From contig RKSA01000078.1 of assembly GCA_007571115.1 (NCBI GenBank), forward strand, positions 1-9,194: DNA of 9,194 nucleotides. The letters are read 5' to 3'. Origin of the DNA: Gammaproteobacteria bacterium. Lineage in GTDB: Bacteria > Pseudomonadota > Gammaproteobacteria > Pseudomonadales > Pseudohongiellaceae. A program made the translations under genes and the position numbers. How positions within the stretch are numbered: the stretch's first letter is position 1; each line of letters begins with the position of its first letter. Shown piece after piece: positions 1 to 5,452 of this stretch. The notes under the pieces were generated by a model. That model was not told the DNA's origin. It saw only the letters and a list, made by a program, of their open reading frames with translations, and did not search any database.

Positions 1-743
1 GCCTGGGCCTCGGCGGAGTCGGGAACCGAGCCGGTCGCGAGCTCGATGTTGGCGGCATAGTCGCCCGTGGAGGAAAAGACGATTTCGTCCTCGCCGGAAC
101 CGGCGGTTGCATGGAACTCATGGGTGGTGCTGCCGCCGATGTTCCCCGAGTCGGCGGTGACGACGCGATATTCGAGGCCCAGGCGGCGAACGATCGCCTC
201 GTAGGCCCGGTACATGTCCTGATACGTCTGTTCGAGCGAGGCCTCATCGACGTGAAAGGAATACGCGTCCTTCATGATGAATTCCCGGGCCCGCATGATG
301 CCGAAGCGCGGCCGCCGCTCGTCGCGGAACTTGGTCTGGATCTGGTAGAGCGTCATCGGCAACTGCCGGTAGCTATGGCATTCGTTGCGCATGATGTCGG
401 TGACGACTTCCTCGTGGGTGGGGCCGAGGCAGAAATCGCGCCCGTGACGATCGTGAAAACGCGCCAACTCCGGCCCCATGGCGTGCCAGCGCCCCGATTC
501 CTGCCAAAGCTCGGCAGGCTGCACCATCGGCATGAGGATTTCGAGGCCACCGGCGCGATCCATCTCTTCGCGGACGATGTTGCTGATCTTGTGTACCACC
601 CGCATGCCCAAGGGAAGCAGGCTGTAGACGCCGCTGGCGAGCTTGCGGATCATTCCCGCGCGCAGCATTAGCTGATGGCTCGGAAGCTCGGCCTCGGCAG
701 GAGTTTCCTTCGCCGTTGCCAGGAGCAACTGGCTCGCTCTCAT
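1..743 (-). CDS. proS: Prolyl-tRNA synthetase, N-terminal part (runs off the left edge)
   Basis: Class II aminoacyl-tRNA synthetase that activates proline with ATP and charges tRNA-Pro in the cytoplasm. I translated 247 codons by hand from the ATG at 743-741; the 3' end lies outside the window. The class II motif 1 region is around residues 38-75 (GVYSLLPLGMRVV, then EILMPMV). GPTHEEVVTDI lies near 107-117. Motif 2 is at 139-163, with FRDE at 139-142, RPRFG at 144-148 and KDAYSFH at 158-164. ADSGNIGGSTTHEF near 197-210 and DYAANIE near 228-234 match the bacterial long-form enzyme just before its inserted editing domain. The start is supported by GGAAG (755-751 on the minus strand) 7 nt upstream of ATG; an ATG 14 nt further upstream is out of frame. 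It lies 88 bp downstream of the HU-like gene on the same strand, with no terminator visible between, so co-transcription is possible. Assignment is secure. Confidence 0.97.
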   Translation of the reverse strand, partial: MRASQLLLATAKETPAEAELPSHQLMLRAGMIRKLASGVYSLLPLGMRVVHKISNIVREEMDRAGGLEILMPMVQPAELWQESGRWHAMGPELARFHDRHGRDFCLGPTHEEVVTDIMRNECHSYRQLPMTLYQIQTKFRDERRPRFGIMRAREFIMKDAYSFHVDEASLEQTYQDMYRAYEAIVRRLGLEYRVVTADSGNIGGSTTHEFHATAGSGEDEIVFSSTGDYAANIELATGSVPDSAEAQ

Positions 744-768
744 GGCGCTGCTTCCATGGGCGAGTCAT

Positions 769-804
769 GGAGAGAGTGCTGGAGAGAGCGGTGGAGAGAG
801 TGGC
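769..804. repeat. Three tandem 12-bp repeats in the proS leader
   Basis: Three contiguous 12-bp units, GGAGAGAGTGCT, GGAGAGAGCGGT and GGAGAGAGTGGC on the plus strand, share an identical 8-bp core. They occupy the space between the HU-like gene and proS. In the proS transcript they would read as three CTCTCTCC blocks about 25-60 nt upstream of the start codon. The repeat is seen directly; any function is unknown. Confidence 0.85.
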
Positions 805-831
805 AGGGGGACATGGGATGACAGCTCGATG

Positions 832-1203
832 CTACAGGGCGAAGTCTTTCAGCTTCTTCAGCGCGGTGATGCGGATCCTCCGCGAAGCGGGCTTGCGCGG
901 CACATCCATGACTTCTCCGGGCTTGAACGGATTCGGCACGTTCTTGCGCGCTGGACGGGCCGCCTTTTGCAGCGCCGCAATCTTCAGCAGCCCGGGCAGC
1001 ACGAACTCGCCGATGGCGCGCTTGCGCAAATGCCGCTCGATGACCGAGCCGAGTTCGTCGAGCACTGCGGTTACCTGTTTTCGCTCCAGGCCTGTGTTCG
1101 CGGCGATTTCCTCGAGAATCTCCTGCTTGGTGTATTTCTTGTGGATCGCAGGCTTTCTTCGTCTTGTCGGCTTGCCAATGGTTCGCGCTGCGGCTCGTGT
1201 CAT
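832..1203 (-). CDS. HU/IHF-family DNA-binding protein with basic N-terminal tail
   Basis: A 123-residue member of the HU/IHF histone-like family, expected to dimerise and bend DNA in the nucleoid. Residues 1-23 form a basic Arg/Lys-rich tail. The canonical fold follows: helices near 24-60 (YTKQEILEEIAANTGL, then QVTAVLDELGSVIERHL), the GEFVLPGLLKI segment at 65-75, and the beta-arm around 82-105, where NPFKPGE at 91-97 stands in for the usual RNP-x-TGE arm tip. The protein ends in a Lys-rich strand. The start at 1203 is chosen because AGGAA (1216-1212 on the minus strand) lies 8 nt upstream; the open frame extends further upstream to 1296, but that extension covers the hairpin and has no family resemblance. 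This is the longer HU variant seen in many gammaproteobacteria, not hupA or hupB themselves. It is upstream of proS on the same strand and divergent from the recombinase-like gene. Family confident, specific role unknown. Confidence 0.9.
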   Translation of the reverse strand: MTRAAARTIGKPTRRRKPAIHKKYTKQEILEEIAANTGLERKQVTAVLDELGSVIERHLRKRAIGEFVLPGLLKIAALQKAARPARKNVPNPFKPGEVMDVPRKPASRRIRITALKKLKDFAL

Positions 1204-1249
1204 GTATGCCGTTCCTGTTTTGAGTTCCTTGCCTGAATTTCTTGCCGGT

Positions 1250-1265
1250 CGGGGCTTCGGCCCCG
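1250..1265. other. GC-rich hairpin with UUCG tetraloop in the divergent intergenic region
   Basis: A perfect 6-bp stem, CGGGGC paired with GCCCCG, encloses TTCG on the plus strand. The outer bases TGCC (1243-1246) and GGCA (1269-1272) can extend it with small internal mismatches. No T tract follows on either strand, and the site lies between two divergent genes, so it is not a conventional terminator. On the minus strand it would fall in the 5' leader or promoter region of the HU-like gene. Confidence 0.6.
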
Positions 1266-1326
1266 TCAGGCAGGTCAAGCTACCGCATGTATCCAAGCTT
1301 TACAAGCCGTTGCACGCATTCGGCCC

Positions 1327-1356
1327 TTGGCAAGCGAGCCGGGAATTTCCTACAAT
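1327..1356 (+). promoter_or_regulatory. Sigma-70-type promoter for the recombinase-like gene
   Basis: The -35 box TTGGCA (1327-1332, 5 of 6 to consensus) and the -10 box TACAAT (1351-1356, 5 of 6) are separated by 18 bp. Transcription would begin near 1363, giving a leader of about 70 nt before the TTG start at 1434. It is the best promoter match in the window and may also serve lolCDE by read-through. Confidence 0.6.
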
Positions 1357-1422
1357 CGTCCCGACAAGCCGACGAGGGCTGGCGCCGCGCAGTGCACAGC
1401 GAGCTCTTGCCGCCCATGCAGC

Positions 1423-1426
1423 GAGG
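1423..1426 (+). promoter_or_regulatory. Ribosome-binding site fixing the TTG start of the recombinase-like gene
   Basis: GAGG at 1423-1426 lies 7 nt before TTG at 1434. This favours TTG 1434 over ATG 1416, ATG 1287 or TTG 1242, which open the same frame but lack both a good ribosome-binding site and recombinase-like sequence. The protein resemblance starts exactly after this codon. Confidence 0.6.
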
Positions 1427-1433
1427 CTGTGTC

Positions 1434-2099
1434 TTGACGAACTTCGCCTATTTTTGCCAGCGCACCAGAGCCGCAGCGCTTCGCGGTCCGACGCCTGAGC
1501 CTCGCTCTGCCCTGGAAAGCTCCTGCGCTGCGCGGAACATGCCGCTGGCCGAAGTTTTCCACGACTCGTGGCAGGAAAGCTCGCTCGCTTTTCCCCGCCG
1601 TAGCCAGGGCAGGCAATTGCTCGGCCAGGCCCAGCCGGGGGACACCATCGTCTGCCAGTCGCTCGTCGACATGTTCGGCTCGGTCAGTGAGCTTGGCGAG
1701 GTGCTGCGTCTGCTGCGCAAGCGGCAGATCGGGCTGTTTGTCATCTCGCTCGACGGCGAAATCACCGATGACGACTGCCTGCTGCCATTCGAGTGCGTGC
1801 TGGAATCGCTGAACTCGCTAGGGCAACACCGCAATGCGCAGAAAGTCAAGAAGGTCAAGCAAAGCGAGCGCGAGAAAGGCCGCTATCTTGGCGGCAACCG
1901 CCCGTTTGGCTTCATGATCCATCAAAACGGCAAGCTGATCAGGAATCCGGTGGAACAGAGGCTCATTGAGCGCATGATCAAGCTGAGCAGGCAGGGCTGG
2001 TCGTTGCGGGCGATCGCCGCCAAGCTGAGCACGCCGGCGACTCCGGTCACGTTCAAGACCGTGCATCGAGTGCTGCAACGCGAGGCGGGGCGATCTTGA
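1434..2099 (+). CDS. Serine-recombinase-like protein, catalytic residues apparently lost
   Basis: A 221-residue protein with the layout of a small serine recombinase (resolvase/invertase family). A resolvase-type N-terminal domain (about 1-120) carries FAYFCQRT at 4-11, where active enzymes have the YARVST pattern, and GDTIVCQSLVDMFGS at 69-83, where they have the LDRLGR motif. Aligned by eye, the nucleophilic Ser becomes Arg (residue 10), the neighbouring catalytic Arg becomes Cys, and the two Arg of LDRLGR become Met and Ser. The linker and DNA-binding part look intact: a Lys/Arg-rich helix near 136-149, GRYLGGNRPFGF at 149-160 as in many recombinases, NPVEQRLIERM near 171-181, and a helix-turn-helix-like SLRAIAAKL followed by TVHRVLQRE at the C-terminus. 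The frame is uninterrupted and has its own promoter and ribosome-binding site. It is plausibly a domesticated DNA-binding protein rather than a working recombinase. lolC starts 46 bp downstream. Confidence 0.75.
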   Translation: MTNFAYFCQRTRAAALRGPTPEPRSALESSCAARNMPLAEVFHDSWQESSLAFPRRSQGRQLLGQAQPGDTIVCQSLVDMFGSVSELGEVLRLLRKRQIGLFVISLDGEITDDDCLLPFECVLESLNSLGQHRNAQKVKKVKQSEREKGRYLGGNRPFGFMIHQNGKLIRNPVEQRLIERMIKLSRQGWSLRAIAAKLSTPATPVTFKTVHRVLQREAGRS

Positions 2100-2109
2100 A
2101 CCATTCAAG
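2095..2109. repeat. Inverted repeat across the stop codon of the recombinase-like gene
   Basis: CTTGAA, three bases CCA, then TTCAAG: 6-bp perfect arms that include the TGA stop at 2097-2099. It could fold as a small hairpin in RNA or act as a dyad. No T tract follows, so it is not a standard terminator. Confidence 0.5.
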
Positions 2110-2113
2110 CACC

Positions 2114-2146
2114 ATGCCCGACGGCCTGGGTCGGGAACCGCATTGA
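2114..2146 (+). CDS. Possible 10-codon leader mini-ORF overlapping the lolC start
   Basis: ATG at 2114 opens a 10-residue frame reading MPDGLGREPH and ends at TGA 2144-2146, which shares its last base with the lolC ATG at 2146 (TGATG). It has no clear ribosome-binding site of its own. The TGATG arrangement is the classic geometry for translational coupling or reinitiation, but in a frame this short it can arise by chance. Expression is not shown by the sequence. Confidence 0.25.
   Translation: MPDGLGREPH
2117..2135 (+). promoter_or_regulatory. Hairpin covering the lolC ribosome-binding site
   Basis: CCCGAC (2117-2122) and GTCGGG (2130-2135) form a perfect 6-bp stem with a 7-nt loop. The right arm contains the GGG of the GGGAA ribosome-binding site (2133-2137), which lies 8 nt before the lolC ATG at 2146. 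Folding would mask the site, while ribosomes translating the mini-ORF or arriving from the upstream gene would open it. The stem is seen; the regulation is inferred. Confidence 0.35.
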
Positions 2147-3381
2147 TGGCAGCGGGCTTTGCGGTTTTCGTCGGCCTGCGCTATGCGATGGCGCGCCGGG
2201 CCAATGTGCTGCTCTCCTTCGTTACCTTGCTGGCAATGCTTGGAATCAGCCTTGGCGTGACGGTGCTGATCGTCGCGCTCTCGGTGATGAACGGCTCGAT
2301 CGGCGTGCTGCGCTCCGAGGCTCTCAAGGCCGTTCCCCACGTGACGATCAGCGCGACTGCGGGGGAACTCGACTGGCAGGCCCTCGCTGCCGAGGCGGGG
2401 CAGAACCCCGAGATCGTCGCCGCAGCGCCTTTTGTCGAAGGCGAGGGCCTGCTGCGCTTCCAAGGCCGCGACGCCTTCGTCCGGCTGCGTGGAATCGAGC
2501 CGCAGCTCGAAGCTGCGGTACACGACTCTCCGAGCCCGGCGATACGCGATTCCTTCGCCGCCATGGAGCGAATCCCCTCTGCTGCGGTCTTCAGTTCGCG
2601 CCTCGCCGCCGGGCTTGGCGCGTATCCGGGTGAAGAGGTCTCGATCCTGGCCCTGGCTAGCTTGCTCGAGCGTTCCCTCGACGGCAGCCAGGCATTGACC
2701 ATCGCCGGATACCAGGATTTCGGCATCTATGGCGAAGCGAACATCGTGCTGCTCGAACTCGATCAGGCCCTCGCGCTGCTCGCCCAAGACCCTGGCGCAA
2801 GAATCAGCCTGCGCTTGAAAGTCGCCGATGTCCTGCGCGCCCGGGAAATCGCCGAAACGAGTTTCGCGGCGCTGCCCGGGCTTGCGATCGTCACCTGGCA
2901 GGAGCGGCAGGCAAGCCTGTTCAAGGCCCTGGCCATGGAAAAGCTCGTCACGACGATTCTGTTGCTCATGATCGTTGTGGTCGGTGCGGTGAATATCGTT
3001 TCGACCCTGGTCATGGCGGTGACCGACAAGCGCGCCGATATCGCGATCCTGCGCACCATGGGAGCAAGCAGTGCATCGATTTCGGCGATTTTCATCGTTC
3101 AGGGAATGATCGCCGGAATCGCCGGAACCTTGACCGGAACGGCGCTTGGGGTTCTGCTCGGCCACAACATCGCGGCAATCAGCGAGACCCTCGAGCGCTG
3201 GCTGAACATGCTGCCCTGGCAGGAGCCGGTCTATCTGCTCGCGCACCTGCAAACCTGGATCGAAGCGCGGGAAGTGCTGCTGATCGCGCTCGCGGCCCTG
3301 TCGATCAGCCTCGTCGCGACGCTCTATCCTGCCTGGCGGAGCAGCAAGGTGCAGCCGGCCGAAGTGCTGCGCCACGAATGA
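2146..3381 (+). CDS. lolC: LolC, inner-membrane subunit of the lipoprotein-releasing ABC transporter
   Basis: A 411-residue permease of the MacB/FtsX-type ABC superfamily. With LolD and LolE it extracts outer-membrane-destined lipoproteins from the inner membrane and hands them to periplasmic LolA. One membrane segment lies near residues 22-47, a large periplasmic domain follows (about 50-265), and three more segments lie near 268-292, 316-339 and 376-397. The cytoplasmic coupling motif TDKRADIAILRTMGAS (294-309) is characteristic of LolC/LolE. Features recalled from E. coli LolC, such as a TW...LF.A..MEK segment before the second membrane helix and a QPAE.LR.E ending, are matched here and separate it from LolE. 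ATG 2146 is preferred to TTG 2143 because GGGAA lies 8 nt upstream. It is first in a lolC-lolD-lolE set, 46 bp after the recombinase-like gene and 19 bp before lolD. Confidence 0.9.
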   Translation: MAAGFAVFVGLRYAMARRANVLLSFVTLLAMLGISLGVTVLIVALSVMNGSIGVLRSEALKAVPHVTISATAGELDWQALAAEAGQNPEIVAAAPFVEGEGLLRFQGRDAFVRLRGIEPQLEAAVHDSPSPAIRDSFAAMERIPSAAVFSSRLAAGLGAYPGEEVSILALASLLERSLDGSQALTIAGYQDFGIYGEANIVLLELDQALALLAQDPGARISLRLKVADVLRAREIAETSFAALPGLAIVTWQERQASLFKALAMEKLVTTILLLMIVVVGAVNIVSTLVMAVTDKRADIAILRTMGASSASISAIFIVQGMIAGIAGTLTGTALGVLLGHNIAAISETLERWLNMLPWQEPVYLLAHLQTWIEAREVLLIALAALSISLVATLYPAWRSSKVQPAEVLRHE

Positions 3382-3400
3382 GAGCGAACGAGAGGCCGGC

Positions 3401-4084
3401 ATGAACGCGAGCGAAGCGATCATCTGTTGCGAAAACCTTGGCAAGTTCTATGTCCAGGGGCCCCAGCGCGTCGCAGCGCTGAGCAATGTCTCCTTGCAAA
3501 TCGGCGACGGCGAGCGAGTCGCCATCGTCGGCGCTTCGGGCTCGGGAAAGACGACCCTGCTCAACCTGCTCGGAGGACTCGATTCGCCAAGCGAGGGCAG
3601 GGTGCTGATCGCCGGCCGGGATCCCAGTGCGCTTGGCGAGCGCGAACGCGGGCTGTTGCGCAACCGCTTGCTCGGCTTCGTCTACCAGTTCCACCACTTG
3701 CTTGCGGAGTTCAGCGCCGTGGAAAACGTCGCCATGCCACTGCTCATCCGCGGCGACAGCCAGCGCCAGGCGCGCCAGCGCGCCAGCGCGATGCTCGGGC
3801 TCGTCGGGCTGGGGAAACGCATGAGCCATCGACCTGCACAACTGTCGGGAGGCGAGCGGCAGCGCGTGGCGATCGCCAGGGCCCTCGTCGCAGAGCCCCG
3901 TTGCGTGCTGCTCGACGAACCGACGGGCAACCTCGATCACCAGACCGGGCTTGAAATCAGCGCCTTGCTGTTCGAATTGAACGAATCCCGGGCAACGAGC
4001 TTCGTCACCGTGACCCACGATCTCGAGCTCGCCGGTTCGATGCAACGCATGCTGGTACTCGAAGATGGCCGACTCCAGGACTGA
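3401..4084 (+). CDS. lolD: LolD, ATPase of the lipoprotein-releasing ABC transporter
   Basis: A 227-residue cytoplasmic ABC ATPase that powers lipoprotein release by the LolCDE complex. All nucleotide-binding motifs are intact: Walker A GASGSGKT at 44-51, Q-loop Gln96 in YQFHHLLAEFSA, signature LSGGERQR at 148-155, Walker B VLLDEP at 169-174, D-loop GNLD at 176-179 and the switch His206 in THD. FHHLLAEFSA just after the Q-loop and the compact length are typical of LolD within the MacB/FtsE group. The start ATG 3401 follows AGAGG (3391-3395) with 5 nt spacing. It begins 19 bp after the lolC stop, and its last 20 nt overlap the start of lolE, which points to one operon with translational coupling. 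MacB-type ATPases are the main alternative, but the flanking LolC and LolE settle the identity. Confidence 0.95.
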   Translation: MNASEAIICCENLGKFYVQGPQRVAALSNVSLQIGDGERVAIVGASGSGKTTLLNLLGGLDSPSEGRVLIAGRDPSALGERERGLLRNRLLGFVYQFHHLLAEFSAVENVAMPLLIRGDSQRQARQRASAMLGLVGLGKRMSHRPAQLSGGERQRVAIARALVAEPRCVLLDEPTGNLDHQTGLEISALLFELNESRATSFVTVTHDLELAGSMQRMLVLEDGRLQD

Positions 4085-5336
4085 ACGCCCCGTTGCCCTG
4101 TCGCGCCACATCGCCTGGCGCCAAGTCAGCTCCAGCCGTGGCGGCGGGCCGGTTTCCTTCATGTCGGGAATCGCGATCTCGGGGCTCGCGCTTGGCGTCG
4201 CCTTGCTGTTGACAGTGCTTTCGATCATGAACGGTTTTGATCGCGAATTGCGCGGCAATGTGCTCGGAGTTGTGCCGCACCTCGTGCTGCGTTCGCCAGC
4301 GCCTGCCAGCGAGGGGCAGTGGTCGGCACTGGCTGTGCAGCTCGAGGGCAGCGCCGGAATCGCCTCGCTGTCCCGGGTGATCGAGATGCAGGCGGTCGTC
4401 GCCACGAGTTCAGGCCATGCCGGAATCATGGTTCACGGCGTCGACGCCTTGCCTGAAGCCGAGGCATCGGTGCTCGACGCATTCATGGGCTCGGGAGGTC
4501 TCGGCATGCTCGACGAGACTCGCTGGGGAATCGTGCTTGGCGAGGCCCTCGCGCAACGCTTGCAGGTGTCGCTTGGCGACAGCGTCGACGTGTACTCTCC
4601 TCAATTGACGGTCAATCCCGTGGCGAGCCGCGCGACATTCCGGCGCTTCGAGGTCAGCGGCATTTTCCGCATCGGCAGCCAGCAGCTCGATGATCGTCTG
4701 GCACTCGTCAACCGCGATGCGGCGCGGGCGCTATTCCGCCTGCGCAGCGGGCAAAACGCGCTTTGGCTTCGCGCTGACGATGCACTTGACGCCGATCGCC
4801 TGCTCGCCGAGCTCGCTGCAGGGCTTCCCGCAGGGGTCTCGATCGATTCGTGGACTCGCGAATTCGGTGCGATCTACGAGAACATCCGCTTTTCCCGCGC
4901 GCTGATCAGTTTCCTGCTCTGGCTGCTGATCGCCGTCGCGGCTTTCAATCTTGTCGTGAGCCTGATCATGATCGTTCGCGACCGGCGCGCCGACATCGCG
5001 GTATTGCGGGCGCTCGGCGCTAGCCCTGCAACGATCGGGAGCATTTTCGTCTGGCAGGGGGCGCTGATCGCCCTCGCCGGCCTCGGCATCGGCCTGCTGC
5101 TTGGCGTGCTCGGCTCGCTCCATGTCAGTGATCTCGCGAATTTCATCGAGGCGCGCTTTGGCGTCGAGCTGCTCAACGCCGAGGTCTATCCGATCGACTA
5201 CCTGCCTTCGCAGTTGCGTTTTGCCGATATCGCGACGATCAGTCTTGGCGTGCTGTCGCTCGCCTTGCTCGCGACACTCTACCCGGCGAGTCGCGCAGCC
5301 CGGGTGCTGCCAGCGGTGGCGCTGCGCTCGGCATAG
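4065..5336 (+). CDS. lolE: LolE, inner-membrane subunit of the lipoprotein-releasing ABC transporter
   Basis: A 423-residue paralogue of LolC completing the LolCDE complex; in the E. coli system LolE is the subunit that first receives the lipoprotein. Membrane segments lie near residues 32-55, 278-304, 328-351 and 389-410, with a periplasmic domain of about 220 residues between the first two. The coupling motif RDRRADIAVLRALGAS is at about 305-320. The segment AEVYPIDYLPSQLRFAD near 375-390 matches what I recall of the E. coli LolE YFIDFLPSEL region, supporting LolE over LolC. ATG 4065 lies inside the end of lolD (20-nt overlap). No strong ribosome-binding site precedes it, so translation probably depends on coupling to lolD. 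The hydrophobic core starts some 30 residues in, so a short N-terminal extension is tolerated. comEC begins 116 bp downstream. Confidence 0.9.
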   Translation: MADSRTERPVALSRHIAWRQVSSSRGGGPVSFMSGIAISGLALGVALLLTVLSIMNGFDRELRGNVLGVVPHLVLRSPAPASEGQWSALAVQLEGSAGIASLSRVIEMQAVVATSSGHAGIMVHGVDALPEAEASVLDAFMGSGGLGMLDETRWGIVLGEALAQRLQVSLGDSVDVYSPQLTVNPVASRATFRRFEVSGIFRIGSQQLDDRLALVNRDAARALFRLRSGQNALWLRADDALDADRLLAELAAGLPAGVSIDSWTREFGAIYENIRFSRALISFLLWLLIAVAAFNLVVSLIMIVRDRRADIAVLRALGASPATIGSIFVWQGALIALAGLGIGLLLGVLGSLHVSDLANFIEARFGVELLNAEVYPIDYLPSQLRFADIATISLGVLSLALLATLYPASRAARVLPAVALRSA

Positions 5337-5374
5337 CCTCCGGGCAGCAGCGCAACGCCAGCATGCACCGCCAA

Positions 5375-5392
5375 TTGCGCCATTTGGCGCAA
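5375..5392. repeat. Perfect 18-bp palindrome upstream of comEC
   Basis: TTGCGCCA, TT, TGGCGCAA: two perfect 8-bp arms with a 2-bp centre. As RNA it could fold into a 7-bp stem with a 4-nt loop, but what follows is CCCTTCC and not a T tract, so it is a poor intrinsic terminator for lolE. As DNA it is symmetrical like a binding site for a dimeric regulator, and it sits directly upstream of a -10-like box. Confidence 0.6.
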
Positions 5393-5405
5393 CCCTTCCT
5401 ATAGT
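5375..5405 (+). promoter_or_regulatory. Candidate comEC promoter overlapping the palindrome
   Basis: TATAGT (5400-5405) is a good -10 box (5 of 6). The only -35 candidate is TTGCGC (5375-5380) with a 19-bp spacer, which is long and weak. The start of transcription would be near 5412, giving a leader of about 40 nt before the comEC ATG. The palindrome occupies the -35 and spacer, as an operator would. The -10 is clear; the rest is inference. Confidence 0.4.
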
Positions 5406-5419
5406 TGCTGCCAGTTGCC

Positions 5420-5443
5420 GTTTGGGGAATGGCGTTTGGGGAA
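5420..5443 (+). repeat. Direct repeat GTTTGGGGAA before the comEC start
   Basis: GTTTGGGGAA occurs at 5420-5429 and again at 5434-5443, 14 bp apart. The second copy runs into the AAGGA ribosome-binding site of comEC (5442-5446). The first copy creates a competing in-frame ATG at 5428-5430 context with GGGGA just before it, so the pair may be a small duplication that generated two initiation-like sites. Confidence 0.5.
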
Positions 5444-5452
5444 GGATTCGCG

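Larger units (their letters stand above)
1204..1433. other. Divergent intergenic region between HU-like and recombinase-like genes
   Basis: These 230 bp separate the two divergent starts. They hold the ribosome-binding site of the HU-like gene at 1212-1216, the UUCG hairpin at 1250-1265, a good sigma-70-type promoter facing right at 1327-1356, and the ribosome-binding site of the recombinase-like gene at 1423-1426. For the leftward HU-like gene I see only a weak promoter match. Open frames crossing this region show no protein family resemblance. Confidence 0.7.

Noticed and set aside
1272..1320. Leftward promoter for the HU-like gene (TTGTAA, 17 bp, TAGCTT on the minus strand)
   Set aside because: Only 4 of 6 and 3 of 6 matches; too weak to call, though some promoter must exist in this region.
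1242..1433. N-terminal extension of the recombinase-like protein from TTG 1242
   Set aside because: The extra 64 residues would cover the hairpin and the promoter, and the recombinase resemblance begins only after TTG 1434, which has a GAGG site.
716..1498. 260-codon plus-strand frame across the HU-like gene and intergenic region
   Set aside because: It crosses the tandem repeats, the antisense of the HU gene and the hairpin, with no family resemblance or ribosome-binding site.
2053..3444. 463-codon open frame antisense to lolC
   Set aside because: Low-complexity Arg/Gln/Asp-rich translation typical of the reverse frame of GC-rich genes; lolC has clear motifs and membrane segments on the other strand. 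The same holds for long minus-strand frames at 3305-4429, 5399-6346, 6310-7416, 6899-8299 and 7719-8627.
3765..3795. Short GCGCCAGC repeats inside lolD
   Set aside because: They encode a normal Arg/Ala/Gln-rich helix and look like GC-rich codon usage rather than a separate element.
5337..5400. Intrinsic terminator for lolE
   Set aside because: The only strong inverted repeat (5375-5392) is followed by CCCTTCCTATAG, not a T tract.
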